Shown here: in pieces, positions 9,531 to 18,720 of the stretch
Numbering within the stretch: the stretch's first letter is position 1
Layout: each line of letters starts with the position of its first letter
DNA from: Acidobacteria bacterium RIFCSPLOWO2_12_FULL_68_19
Lineage (GTDB): Bacteria; Acidobacteriota; Vicinamibacteria; Vicinamibacterales; UBA2999
Assembly: GCA_001767525.1 (NCBI GenBank)
Contig: MELF01000028.1
Span: 1-38,437 of the forward strand
Length of the DNA: 38,437 nt
Direction of reading: 5' to 3'
Translations under genes and position numbers: made by a program
Notes under the pieces: model-generated
Databases searched by the model: none
Told to the model about the DNA's origin: nothing
Seen by the model: the letters and a program-made list of their open reading frames with translations, nothing else

Positions 9531-11411
9531 ATGAGCCAATACATCACCCGGTGCACGCTGGCTGCGGTGATGTGTGCGGCGGCGGCCGCTCCGGTTCCGG
9601 CCCAGACGAGGGCGCGCGTGCATCCGGCGGCGCTCGCCTCGGTTACCGCTGCGCCGCAGGCCGTCGTTCACGGCATCGTGCGCGACGACCGGGGCCGGCC
9701 GCTCGCCGGCGCGGTCGTCACGGCGCTCGGCGCCACGATGTCGGTCGCCGTTTCCGACGAGGAAGGGCGCTTTGCGTTTCAGAACCTGCCGTTCGGCCCC
9801 TACCTCGTGCGCGCGCATCTCCAGGGGTACCTGCCGCCGCGGGCGCGGCTCGTCCAGGTCAACCGCGCCTCCCTGACGGTCGCCTCCATCGCGCTCACGC
9901 GACAGGATGGGGGCGACAACGCCCCGTCCGTGCTCGAGGCGTCGGTCGGCGCGACCGAGGGGAGCGGAAGCGCGACGGCGGAGGGCGACGGCGATCGCCA
10001 CGACCATGGCGAGGTGGCGTGGCGGCTTCGTCACCTGAAGCGCAGCGTGCTGAGGAGTGCCGCGGGTCTCGTGAATTACGCGGGCGACTCGCTGGGGGGC
10101 GACTCGCTCGCCAGCTTGGGCCGGGCCGTGGCCACGCCGGCGCGGGTGGCCTCGATCCTCGCCGACGTCCCGTGGAACGGACACCTCGATCTGCTGACCA
10201 CCACTTCGTTCGACCGGCCGCAGGACCTGTTCTCCACAGAGGCATGGCTGCCCAGGGGCGTGGCGTTTCTCTCGCTCGAGGCGCCGACGCCCGGAGGACA
10301 GTGGGACATGCGCGGAGCGGTGACCCACGGCGACCTCGCCTCGTGGATTCTCGCCGGCTCGTATCGCCGCGCTCCGGCGCCACACCGCTACGAGGCGGGG
10401 TTCTCCTACGGCGTGCAGCAGTACCTCCGCGCCGCGCCCGACGCCCGCGCGGCGGTGTCCGAGGGGGGACGCACGGTGGGCGCGTTCCACGCGCACGACG
10501 AGTGGACGATGACGCCGCGGCTGGCGGTCGGCTACGGCGCGAAGTACGCGCGGTACGACTACCTCGCCGAGCGCGGGCTCTTCAGTCCGCGCGCCAGCGT
10601 ACGGATCGCCCCGACGGCGGACGAAGCGCTGACGATCCGCGCCGCCGTGTCGCGCCGCGCAATCGCACCAGGCGCCGAAGAGTTCATCCCGCCGGCGAGC
10701 GGTCCGTGGCTGCCGCCGGAGCGGACGTTTTCGTCGATCTCGCCGCGCCGCGGGTTCACGCCCGAACGCGTCGATCACGTCGAGCTGGCGGCGGAACGCA
10801 CCTGGGCCGGCGCGCTGGTGGTCGGCGTGCGCGCCTTCCGGCAGCGAGTCGACGAACAGCTCGTGACGCTGTTCGGCGCTTCGTCGCCGAGCGGCGCCGA
10901 GGTTGGCCTCGGCCACTACTACGTCGCGTCGGCGGGCGACGTCGATGCGCACGGGTGGGGCGTCAGCGTGAGCCGTACGACGGCGGAGCGGCTGCGCGCG
11001 TCGGTCGACTACTCGCAGGTTCGATCCACCCGGGTCGGCTCCGCGCCGGACGCGGCGTCGCTGGCGGTGCTCGCTCCGGCGGTCCTGCGGGACGACCGGC
11101 AACGCGTGCACGACATGACCGCCTCGGTCGACACGACGCTGCCGTTCACCTCGACCCGCGTGTTCGCGCTCTACAAGGTGAACTCGCACTTCGCCGGCGT
11201 CGAGACCGGCGAGCCGCGGTTCGGCGCGCGGTTCGACGTGCAGCTCACTCAGGCGCTGCCGTTCCTGAACGGTGCGGGCGGGCAGTGGGAGATGCTCGTC
11301 GCGGTGCGCAGCCTCTTTCGGGAGGACCTCGTCGACGCGTCCGTCTATGACGAGCTGCTCGTCGTGCGACCGCCCAAGCGGGTCGTGGGCGGCGTTACGG
11401 TGAAGTTCTAG
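9531..11411 (+). CDS. Outer-membrane beta-barrel protein with carboxypeptidase-regulatory-like N-terminal domain
   Basis: About 626 aa. A signal peptide (LAAVMCAAAAAPVPAQ) is followed by a carboxypeptidase-regulatory-like domain, about residues 40-125 (VVHGIVRDDRGRPLAGAVVTALG, DEEGRFAFQNLPFGPYLVRA), then a linker rich in Gly, Ser and His, then a long region of alternating aromatic/polar strands that ends in Phe (GGVTVKF), the usual barrel-targeting end. This resembles SusC/TonB-dependent receptors of acidobacteria, but I see no convincing plug domain or TonB box, so it may be a reduced relative. The ATG at 9531 is used; a GTG at 9525 lies closer to GGGAAGG (9513-9519) and is a fair alternative. 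Substrate unknown. Confidence 0.75.
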   Translation: MSQYITRCTLAAVMCAAAAAPVPAQTRARVHPAALASVTAAPQAVVHGIVRDDRGRPLAGAVVTALGATMSVAVSDEEGRFAFQNLPFGPYLVRAHLQGYLPPRARLVQVNRASLTVASIALTRQDGGDNAPSVLEASVGATEGSGSATAEGDGDRHDHGEVAWRLRHLKRSVLRSAAGLVNYAGDSLGGDSLASLGRAVATPARVASILADVPWNGHLDLLTTTSFDRPQDLFSTEAWLPRGVAFLSLEAPTPGGQWDMRGAVTHGDLASWILAGSYRRAPAPHRYEAGFSYGVQQYLRAAPDARAAVSEGGRTVGAFHAHDEWTMTPRLAVGYGAKYARYDYLAERGLFSPRASVRIAPTADEALTIRAAVSRRAIAPGAEEFIPPASGPWLPPERTFSSISPRRGFTPERVDHVELAAERTWAGALVVGVRAFRQRVDEQLVTLFGASSPSGAEVGLGHYYVASAGDVDAHGWGVSVSRTTAERLRASVDYSQVRSTRVGSAPDAASLAVLAPAVLRDDRQRVHDMTASVDTTLPFTSTRVFALYKVNSHFAGVETGEPRFGARFDVQLTQALPFLNGAGGQWEMLVAVRSLFREDLVDASVYDELLVVRPPKRVVGGVTVKF

Positions 11412-11560
11412 GCGTCTTCTCTTTTTTCTCTTTTTTGGCGTCCATTTCATTGAACGTGTCGTCCTTGTCGTTGGATTTTCGTGGCAAGAGAGCGGAGAAA
11501 TGAACGATAACTAATTGTGTATCAGTGACTTACAAGAAACCTGAGGTCGATCGTCGTGGT
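11412..11560. other. Intergenic region with T-rich tracts
   Basis: Two runs of six T (within 11420-11436), each preceded by a pyrimidine stretch, follow the barrel gene and may aid transcript ending, but no strong hairpin precedes them. The rest is less GC-rich than its surroundings and should hold the kinase promoter; I could not define convincing -35/-10 boxes. Confidence 0.35.
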
Positions 11561-14557
11561 ATGTCGTTTGCTCCGAACACCCGTTCCATGGACGCACGAG
11601 TAAATGGGCGCCCGTATCCGGTGCCGGGGACGTCATCGACCCGGTCGCTCGGTTCGTGGGCCCGCTGGGTGCAGGCGACGCTGCCCATTGTCGTCGTGGC
11701 GGGGCTGCTGTGGCTCGGTATCGCGAACATCCTGGCGCGGGCGACATTCGATGAGCTCGAGGACGGCGTCCTCTGGCAGGTCGGGCCGGACGGCGTCGTT
11801 GCGGCGGAGATCGCCCACGATGCGCCGGCGGCCCAGGTCGGCCTGCGGCGCGGGGACGTGCTCCTGGCGATCGACGACCGGCCGATCGAGGCGGTCGCCG
11901 ACGTTGTCACTGCGCTCCATGCGGCGGCCCCTGGCGCGACGCCGCAGTACACCATCCTCCGTCTCGGCGAGCGCGAAGTGATGGACATCCGCATCGCGCC
12001 GATTCCGACCGGCGCCCGCCCGTTCTACTTCCTGCTCGCCGGCATTGGCATCTTCACGCTGCTCGTCGGCGGCGCGGTGCGCTTGCGCCGTCCGCGCGAT
12101 CCGGCGACGCTGCACTTCTTCTGGCTCGCGGTGGCGTTCTTCGGTCTGTTCACGTTTTCGTTCAGCGGGCGGCTCGACCGCCTCGACTGGATCTTCTACT
12201 GGGGCGACGTGGTGGCGATCCTGGCGCTGCCGCCCCTCTTCCTCCACTTCACGCTGGTCTTTCCCGAGCGGCACCGCCGCGGGACGTCGGGGCGCCTCGG
12301 GCGCGTGCTCGTGCCGCTGCTGTACGCGCCGGCGCTCGTCCTCGGGTCGGCGCGCGTGGCGGCGCTCCTGCGGAGCGCGTCGAACACGCCCTTCTTCGTC
12401 GGCTTCGTCGAGGGGCTCGACCGGCTCGAATACGTGTACCTCGTCGGGTGCCTCGCCACCGGCTTCATGGCGCTCACGCGCGCGTTCGGTGAGGTCCGGT
12501 CGCTGACGGCGCGGCGGCAGCTGCGCTGGATTGCCTGGGGGACGGCGCTCGGCACCGCGCCGTTCGCCTTCGGCTACGCGATTCCCTGGACGATGGGAGT
12601 GGAGCCGTCGCTGCCGATGCAGCTCTCCGCGATTCCGCTGAGCCTGATTCCGCTCGCCTACGCTTCGGCGATCGTGCGCTACCGGCTCACGGATATCGAG
12701 GTGATCGTCAAGCGGGCGCTCGTGTACGTCGCCGCGCTGGCGGTGCTCGCCGCCATCTACGGCGTGCTGCTGCGCAGCTTCGCCGGCGCGGTCTCCACCG
12801 GCCACAACTGGATTCTCGCCGTCCTTGTCACCGTGATTGCGCTGCTGCTGGCGCCGCCGGTGAAACAGGCGATCCAGGAGGCGCTCGACCGCGCCTTCTA
12901 CCGGGATCGATACGACTACCGCCGCGCGCTGGTGGGGTTCGCACGCGACCTGAACAGCGATCTCGATCTCAACCGCCTCGCCGAGCGGCTTGTCTCGCGT
13001 GTGGTGGAGACGCTGCTCGTGGATCGCATGGCGCTGATGCTCGCGGACGAGCGGGCGCCCTGCTTCGCCTCCGTGTCCGCGTTCGGGTTCGACGGCGATG
13101 CTTCAGAGAAGACAGGTCCGTCACCGCTGCCGATGCAGTCGGATATCGGCGCCAGGCTCGGCGAGGGGGCCGTCGTGGTGCTGGACGACCCGATCGCCGC
13201 GGGCGACTTCGCCGCCGAAGAGGTGGAGTTCTGGCGCCGCGCGGGCCTCTCGTACTTCATTCCCTGCGCCTCCAAGGGAGGGACGATTGCCGTGCTCGCG
13301 CTCGGCCGAAAGGAGACGGGCGAGCCGCTCAGCAGCGAGGACACCGCGCTCATGTCGGCCGTGGCGGGGCAGATCGCGACGGCGTTGGAGAATGCGCGGC
13401 TCTACCATCAGCTCCACGTGAAGGCCGCCGAGCTCGACCGTCTGCGCGCCTTCAACGAGAACATCCTCGAGTCGCTCGACGACGGTCTGCTGGTCGCCGA
13501 TCTAAACGATCGCGTCGTCCGGTGGAACCGGGCGCTCGAGGAGCTGTACGGCGTCGGCCGCGAGGACGTGGTGGGGCGGCGGCTGGAGGACGTCTTCGAC
13601 GCGCCGGTGGTCGACGCCATCCGCGCGGCTCGGCGCGACACGCCCGCGGGCGCCACGCTGTCGCGCATTCGCCTCGCGGGGCGAGGCGCCGCAGCGGGCC
13701 GAACGATGATCGTCGACGCCGCCGTCGTGCCGCTGCGCGCCTCGGGCGATGTCGCGCTGGCAACCGCGGGCACGATCGTCATCCTCGCCGACATCACGCG
13801 CCGCGTCGAGCTCGAGGAGCAGCTGCAGATTTCCGAGAAGATGGCCTCGATTGGCCTGCTCGCGGCCGGCGTGGCGCACGAAGTGAACACGCCGCTGACG
13901 GGCATCTCGAGCTTCACGCAGATGCTGCTCGACGGCGCCGACCCGCAGGACCCGCGCACCGGTCTGCTGGAGAAGATCGAGCGGCAGACGTTCCGAGCCG
14001 CCAAGATCGTGAACGGCCTGCTCAACCTTGCGCGGCCGGCGGCTCCCGCCGGCGCCGACATGGCGCCGGTCGACCTCAACACGGTCGTCACCGACGTGCT
14101 GTCGCTGCTCGAGCACCAGCTCGAACTGCAGCACATCAAGGTCCGGCGCGAGCTATCCGGCGCGCCGGTCGTCGTCGTCGGCCTGGAGCACAAGCTGCAG
14201 CAGGTGTTCCTGAACCTGTTCCTCAACGCGAAGGACGCCATGCCGCGCGGCGGCTGGCTGGCGGTCTCGACGCGGCTGGAACGTGATCGGACCGTGGTCG
14301 AGGTCGCGGACACCGGCTCGGGCGTTCCAAGCGAGTATCTCGCGCGCATCTACGACCCGTTCTTCACGACGAAGACGACCGGCCACGGCACCGGCCTCGG
14401 TCTCTCGATCACCTACGGGATCGTGCGGGAGCATCAGGGTTCAATCGACTGCGAGAGCGTCGTCGGGCAGGGGACCCGATTCGTGCTCACGTTTCCCCCC
14501 GCCCCCGCCGGGGAGCGGGCCTACTCCACCTCCGCGCCCAGGGCGGCGCGGTCCTAG
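11561..14557 (+). CDS. Membrane sensor histidine kinase with PDZ, multi-TM, GAF and PAS regions
   Basis: About 998 aa, inner membrane. One TM helix (about residues 39-58) is followed by a PDZ domain (about 70-148; DAPAAQVGLRRGDVLLAIDDRPI), then about nine further TM helices (about 155-435), a GAF-like region (about 455-610), a PAS domain (about 630-750; ILESLDDGLLVADLNDRVVRWN) and a kinase core. The phosphoacceptor is His773 in AAGVAHEVNTPL. The ATPase boxes are NLFLNAKDAM (N), VADTGSGV (G1), IYDPFFTTK (F) and GTGLGLSITYG (G2), giving an NtrB-like core. Start uncertain: GTG 11525, ATG 11561 or ATG 11588, none with a clear ribosome site. The NtrC-type regulator starts eight bases after the stop, so they are almost certainly a pair. 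The PDZ domain would lie outside the membrane, where it might bind C-termini of envelope proteins. Confidence 0.9.
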   Translation: MSFAPNTRSMDARVNGRPYPVPGTSSTRSLGSWARWVQATLPIVVVAGLLWLGIANILARATFDELEDGVLWQVGPDGVVAAEIAHDAPAAQVGLRRGDVLLAIDDRPIEAVADVVTALHAAAPGATPQYTILRLGEREVMDIRIAPIPTGARPFYFLLAGIGIFTLLVGGAVRLRRPRDPATLHFFWLAVAFFGLFTFSFSGRLDRLDWIFYWGDVVAILALPPLFLHFTLVFPERHRRGTSGRLGRVLVPLLYAPALVLGSARVAALLRSASNTPFFVGFVEGLDRLEYVYLVGCLATGFMALTRAFGEVRSLTARRQLRWIAWGTALGTAPFAFGYAIPWTMGVEPSLPMQLSAIPLSLIPLAYASAIVRYRLTDIEVIVKRALVYVAALAVLAAIYGVLLRSFAGAVSTGHNWILAVLVTVIALLLAPPVKQAIQEALDRAFYRDRYDYRRALVGFARDLNSDLDLNRLAERLVSRVVETLLVDRMALMLADERAPCFASVSAFGFDGDASEKTGPSPLPMQSDIGARLGEGAVVVLDDPIAAGDFAAEEVEFWRRAGLSYFIPCASKGGTIAVLALGRKETGEPLSSEDTALMSAVAGQIATALENARLYHQLHVKAAELDRLRAFNENILESLDDGLLVADLNDRVVRWNRALEELYGVGREDVVGRRLEDVFDAPVVDAIRAARRDTPAGATLSRIRLAGRGAAAGRTMIVDAAVVPLRASGDVALATAGTIVILADITRRVELEEQLQISEKMASIGLLAAGVAHEVNTPLTGISSFTQMLLDGADPQDPRTGLLEKIERQTFRAAKIVNGLLNLARPAAPAGADMAPVDLNTVVTDVLSLLEHQLELQHIKVRRELSGAPVVVVGLEHKLQQVFLNLFLNAKDAMPRGGWLAVSTRLERDRTVVEVADTGSGVPSEYLARIYDPFFTTKTTGHGTGLGLSITYGIVREHQGSIDCESVVGQGTRFVLTFPPAPAGERAYSTSAPRAARS

Positions 14558-14565
14558 GCAGGTCA

Positions 14566-16053
14566 ATGCGGCGCAACGCGTCCATCCTGGTCATCGACGA
14601 CGAAGAGATCATGCGCGAGATCCTCGACGCGCTCCTCACGCGCGAGGGATATCAGGTGCGGCTGGCCGCCTCGGGCGCCGAAGGCCTCGAGGTGGCGAGG
14701 ACGGCGCCGTTCGACGTGGCCATCGTCGATCTGATGATGCCCGGGCTCGACGGCCTGGCCACGCTCGAGGAGCTGCGGAAGATCGACGACGACGTCCCGG
14801 TGCTCATGATCACCGCGTTCGCGTCGGTGGAGACGGCCATTTCCGCGATGAAGCGCGGCGCGTTCGACTACGTCACCAAGCCGTTCAAGAACGACGAAGT
14901 GCTGGTCATGGTGCGAAACGCCGTGGAGCGCCGGCAGCTCAAAGCGGAGAACACGGCGCTTCGGCAGACGATTCAGGCGCAGCAGCAGAACTTCGCCGGC
15001 ATCATCGGCCACAGCCCGCGGATGACGCAGGTATTCAACCTGATCATCCAGGCCGCGCCGAGCCGATCGACGATTCTGATCACGGGTGAGAGCGGCACGG
15101 GCAAGGAGCTGGTGGCGCGGGCGATTCACGCCCACTCCCCCCGAGCCGACCGCGCGTTCGTCACCGTCAACTCCGGGAATCTCCCGCCGGACCTGCTCGA
15201 ATCGACGCTCTTCGGCCACGTCAAGGGCGCATTCACCGGAGCGGTCTATCCGAAGAAGGGGCTATGCGATCTGGCCGACAAGGGGAGCATCTTCTTCGAC
15301 GAGATCGGCAACATTCCGCTCGAGACACAGGCGAAGCTGCTGCGCGTCATCCAGGAGCGCGAGTTCATGCGGCTCGGCGGAATGGAGACGATCAAGGTCG
15401 ACGTCCGCATCATCGCGGCGACCAACTGCGACCTGCGGGAGATGGTGAGCGAGGGGCGCTTCCGCGAGGACCTCTACTACCGCCTCCATGTGATCAGCAT
15501 CTATCTGCCGCCGCTCCGCGAGCGGAAGGACGACATTCCGACGCTGGCGCAGCACTTCCTCGACAAGTACAGCCGCGAGAACAACAAGTTCGGCCTGGAG
15601 CTGACCGCGGAGGCGGTCGATCTGCTGGCCGACTACGACTGGCCCGGCAACGTGCGCGAACTCGAAAACGTGATCGAGCGGGCGGTGGTGCTCACGTCGG
15701 GCCCGCGCATCGGAGCGGATCTGATCCCCGAACACGTGCGGTCCGCTCCCGCTTTCCACATCCCGCGGTTCGTCGTCCCGCCAGAGGGGATCTCGTTCAA
15801 GGACGTGATCACCAGCGTGGAGAAGCGGCTGATCGAGGAGACGCTCGAAGCGGCCGGCGGGGTCCAGAAACGCGCCGCCGAGCTCCTGCACATCAAGCCG
15901 ACGACGCTGAACGAGATGATCAAGCGGTACGAGATCGGGCCGCGGCGGAAGAAGAACGGGGCCAGCGAGCTCACTGACGAGCGGGACGGGAAGCCAGAGG
16001 GCTCATCCCGGTCGCGGCAGCCGTTCACCGGCTCGGGGCTGACGCGCGAGTAG
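14566..16053 (+). CDS. Sigma-54-dependent response regulator, NtrC family
   Basis: A 495-aa transcription activator. The receiver domain (1-120) has the acidic pair D11-D12, the phosphoacceptor Asp55 in VAIVDLMMPG, and the conserved Lys in DYVTKPF. The AAA+ domain has Walker A GESGTGKE, the sigma-54 contact loop GAFTGA, Walker B FFDEIGN and the DWPGNVRELENVIERA segment. A Fis-type helix-turn-helix (GGVQKRAAELLHIKPTTLNEMIKRY) follows, then a 35-residue polar tail of no known role. Phosphorylation by the upstream kinase should allow it to open sigma-54 promoters. No target is identifiable from this window. The ATG at 14566 has a weak AGG-type site at 14560 and is probably coupled to the kinase gene. 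Confidence 0.94.
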   Translation: MRRNASILVIDDEEIMREILDALLTREGYQVRLAASGAEGLEVARTAPFDVAIVDLMMPGLDGLATLEELRKIDDDVPVLMITAFASVETAISAMKRGAFDYVTKPFKNDEVLVMVRNAVERRQLKAENTALRQTIQAQQQNFAGIIGHSPRMTQVFNLIIQAAPSRSTILITGESGTGKELVARAIHAHSPRADRAFVTVNSGNLPPDLLESTLFGHVKGAFTGAVYPKKGLCDLADKGSIFFDEIGNIPLETQAKLLRVIQEREFMRLGGMETIKVDVRIIAATNCDLREMVSEGRFREDLYYRLHVISIYLPPLRERKDDIPTLAQHFLDKYSRENNKFGLELTAEAVDLLADYDWPGNVRELENVIERAVVLTSGPRIGADLIPEHVRSAPAFHIPRFVVPPEGISFKDVITSVEKRLIEETLEAAGGVQKRAAELLHIKPTTLNEMIKRYEIGPRRKKNGASELTDERDGKPEGSSRSRQPFTGSGLTRE

Positions 16054-16054
16054 A

Positions 16055-16101
16055 CGCGGCAGCCGCGACACGAAAGCTCCCCCCGTCGCCTCCTTCGAGG
16101 C
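16055..16101. terminator. Weak hairpins between convergent genes
   Basis: CGCGG/CCGCG (16055-16059 with 16063-16067) and GCCTC/GAGGC (16088-16092 with 16097-16101, loop CTTC) are two small stems in the 48-base convergent gap. Neither has a T-tract, so termination here is only a possibility. Confidence 0.25.
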
Positions 16102-17376
16102 CTACGATCGTTTGGCTTTGGCCACGAGGCGCTCGAACCGGCCCAGCACCGCCTCCCAACGGTAGTGCTGCCGCACGTACCGGCGTCCGTTCTCGCCGAG
16201 CCGAGCGCGCAGACGCGGATCGTGCATCAGAAGTCGCAGCGCTTCGATGAATTCCGCGCGGGTGGCGTAGTAGAGGCCCGCATGTGCCCGCCGGCAATGG
16301 TCGACGGCCGCGTGGTTGCGGGCGTTCACGAGCGCGGGGGTGCCGACGGCAAGACTCTCCAGCACCGTTGTGGCGAGCAGGTCGTCCGGTTCGGGCGCCA
16401 GCGTCACGTCGGCCGCCTCGTAGGCGACCATTCGCTCGCGATCCGGCAGCACCCCGGCCAGGCGCAGGTACGGCTGCTCCGGCACCTTCATCATCTTGAC
16501 GCCCATCAGCACGAGAGCGGTGTCGCCATCGGCTGCCGCGTAGCCGTCGAAGTACTCGAGCATTTCCTCGCAGCCGTTGTCCGGCTCGATCCGGCCGCCG
16601 TGCAGCACGAACGAACCGTACAGCCGATGCCGGCGCCGGAAGAGCACGCCACGCCCCGCCAGATACTCGGCCGGCGCCTTCTCCGCCGCCGTGTCGCTGT
16701 CCGCCTCGTCCTGGTCGTTCATCTCGTCGGCCGGGTCCTGCTGATGGCGCGGGTACGTCTGCTCTGTCGGCGTCTCGATTCCGACACCCACGACTTCCTC
16801 GTTCGGCGTCGCGACACGGAGGAACCCGAGGGCGAGTGCCCGCTCCGCCGCCGACAGGTACCCGATCCCCCGCACGGAGGCGAGCAGATCCGCCCAGATG
16901 CCGAATCGCAGCGGCGGATCGAGCCGCAAGTGCGGAAAGACGATGCTGCGATCGGGAGCGACCGCAATGCCGAGAACGGTCGTGGGATGGTAGAGCGAGA
17001 AGAAGACCAGCGCTTCGTACGTGCGATGCTGGCGCTTCAGGTGCTCAATCAGTGCCGGCGAGGAAGGACCGAGCCGCCGCACCCACTCCTGCTCGTCGGC
17101 GCGGCCGTGCGGGGTCGTCAGGATCCGCGAGGACAGTTGGCGGAACGCCGCAGGATCGTGCAGCTGGCCGACGGCGAAGCGGCGCACGAGCACGCCCCGC
17201 ACCCGGTCTGCGCCCTCGGCGTACTCGTTCTCCCACGTCGCCGGGTCGCGGGCGCACGTGGTCAGGACGTCGACCTCGTGCCGGTCGCTCAGGTGCTCGG
17301 CAAGCATGCGGCAGGCGTGCTCCGAGCCGCCTGGAACTTCTGCGCCGTAGCGGGGTGTGACGAACGCGAACTTCAT
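16102..17376 (-). CDS. Glycosyltransferase, GT4-like, with acidic linker insert
   Basis: A 424-aa GT-B fold enzyme, likely adding a sugar to a surface glycan or lipid-linked intermediate. The N-terminal domain starts MKFAFVTPRYGAEVPGGSE, the usual acceptor-side opening with the glycine-rich loop. The donor domain has GGRIEPDNGCEEMLEYF and the nucleotide-sugar site region LAPEPDDLLATTVLESLAVGTPALVN, with the EX7E-type glutamates partly kept. Between the domains (about residues 205-235) is a strongly acidic stretch, DPADEMNDQDEADSDTAAEK, absent from the paralogue upstream. The two proteins align along their length (FTTCARD/LTTCARD, NEYP/NEYA), so this is a tandem duplication. Its ATG overlaps the upstream stop by four bases (ATGA). 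Sugar and acceptor are unknown. Confidence 0.87.
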   Translation of the reverse strand: MKFAFVTPRYGAEVPGGSEHACRMLAEHLSDRHEVDVLTTCARDPATWENEYAEGADRVRGVLVRRFAVGQLHDPAAFRQLSSRILTTPHGRADEQEWVRRLGPSSPALIEHLKRQHRTYEALVFFSLYHPTTVLGIAVAPDRSIVFPHLRLDPPLRFGIWADLLASVRGIGYLSAAERALALGFLRVATPNEEVVGVGIETPTEQTYPRHQQDPADEMNDQDEADSDTAAEKAPAEYLAGRGVLFRRRHRLYGSFVLHGGRIEPDNGCEEMLEYFDGYAAADGDTALVLMGVKMMKVPEQPYLRLAGVLPDRERMVAYEAADVTLAPEPDDLLATTVLESLAVGTPALVNARNHAAVDHCRRAHAGLYYATRAEFIEALRLLMHDPRLRARLGENGRRYVRQHYRWEAVLGRFERLVAKAKRS

Positions 17377-18677
17377 AGTCCTACGACTGTCGAATCGTCA
17401 TGCATCACGGGGCCGGCCGGCACGCGCGCGAGGAGTTCCGCGGCGGCCGGGACCACCGGACGCCGCCGGGCGAACCACCCGGGCGGCGGTTCCATCCGCG
17501 GCGCCGCGGCCGTCTTCAGGCGATCGAACATCTCGAAATACTTGCGCTCGATCACGGACCAGCCGTACTGGCGCGTGACGTATTCGCGCCCGTTCCGGCC
17601 GAGCGCTTCCGTCATCGACGGCTCGGTGGCGAGCGAGTCGAGCACCGAGGCGAATTCCAGGGCATCGCCGTAGTACAGCCCGGCGTTGCTGCGCAGGCAC
17701 TGGCCGACCAGGACGTCGCATCGCTTGTTGGCGACAACCGGCCGCCCGAGCGCCCACGCCTCGAGCGCCACCATCGAGAGGCTCTCGAAGAACGACGGGA
17801 CGACGAGCGCCACGGCAGCCGCCAGGACGTCGAACTTGTCCTCGTCCGACACGAAGCCAAGATGCCGGATCCGGGGATGCGCCGGCACGTCCATGGCCGC
17901 CGAGCCGACGAGCACCAGATCCAGGGGCTCGGTCGAGCTGCTGCTGTACCGTATGAAGGAATCGAACAGTTCCGCGCATCCCTTGTTCGGGTCGATACGG
18001 CCGACGTAGAGGAGGAACGGGTGTGCCAGCCCGAACTTCTGTCGTGCCCGGGCCGGGGCGACCTCCGCCGGAATTCTCGATCCCACACCGACGACCACGC
18101 CGGGCACCTCCTCGTTCGCCGCCAGCGCCTGCAGCATGGCGCGCTCCTCCAGCGAGTTGTACATGATCCCGCGGACGCCCCGCAGCACCGGCTGAAAGAT
18201 GCCGAGCGCCACAGCCGCCTCGCGTTCGGCCGTTGGCACCAGGATGGCCCGTTCGGCAGCGGCCCGCGCGCCGTAGTAGGTCGGGAAGTAGCGAAGGCTG
18301 AACAGCAGGACGAAGTCGAACTGGCCGGCGACCCGCCGCAGCCGCGCGACGAGCGTGGGGCACACGGGCCCCTGACGCCAGAGCCACTCGATCTCCTCCT
18401 GTGCGGTGTGGACGCGGCCGAACACCCGGCGCGACGCGTGGCCGAACGCTTCGGCGTCGCGCTCGCGGGTCACCAGGAATCGCTCGACGGGCACGCCGTT
18501 CACCTCTCCGCTGCCAGGGGGGTACTCGTTGCGCCAGCTGAGATAGTCGCGCGCGCACGTGGTGAAGACGCGAACCGCCATGCGCGCCGCGAGCAGCTCT
18601 GCGATATAGCGCGCGTGCAGCTCGGCGCCTCCGCTGATCTCGGCTCCGTATCGCTGGACGACGATCGCGATCTTCAT
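17373..18677 (-). CDS. Glycosyltransferase, GT4-like
   Basis: A 434-aa GT-B glycosyltransferase and paralogue of the next gene. It opens MKIAIVVQRYGAEISGGAELHARYIAELLA and carries LLYVGRIDPNKGCAELFDSF at the start of the donor domain and VVPSFFESLSMVALEAWALGRPVVAN, the standard nucleotide-sugar-binding and glutamate region of the GT4 family. No membrane segments are seen, so it probably works at the cytoplasmic face. The ATG at 18677 is chosen because it starts the first beta strand; an upstream in-frame ATG at 18698 would add only seven residues. The gap to the preceding arginine-rich gene is 43 bases. Context suggests it acts with the UbiA-like enzyme on a polyprenyl-linked substrate, which is inference. 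Confidence 0.88.
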   Translation of the reverse strand: MKIAIVVQRYGAEISGGAELHARYIAELLAARMAVRVFTTCARDYLSWRNEYPPGSGEVNGVPVERFLVTRERDAEAFGHASRRVFGRVHTAQEEIEWLWRQGPVCPTLVARLRRVAGQFDFVLLFSLRYFPTYYGARAAAERAILVPTAEREAAVALGIFQPVLRGVRGIMYNSLEERAMLQALAANEEVPGVVVGVGSRIPAEVAPARARQKFGLAHPFLLYVGRIDPNKGCAELFDSFIRYSSSSTEPLDLVLVGSAAMDVPAHPRIRHLGFVSDEDKFDVLAAAVALVVPSFFESLSMVALEAWALGRPVVANKRCDVLVGQCLRSNAGLYYGDALEFASVLDSLATEPSMTEALGRNGREYVTRQYGWSVIERKYFEMFDRLKTAAAPRMEPPPGWFARRRPVVPAAAELLARVPAGPVMHDDSTVVGL

Positions 18678-18720
18678 GCGTCGATCTACGGTTGGCAAGG
18701 ACGCGACGATCGAAGCGGAA

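Noticed and set aside
9423-11450. A 675-codon minus-strand frame opposite the barrel gene
   Set aside because: The plus-strand frame has a signal peptide, a known domain and a barrel-type end; the minus frame is a low-complexity Arg-rich shadow.
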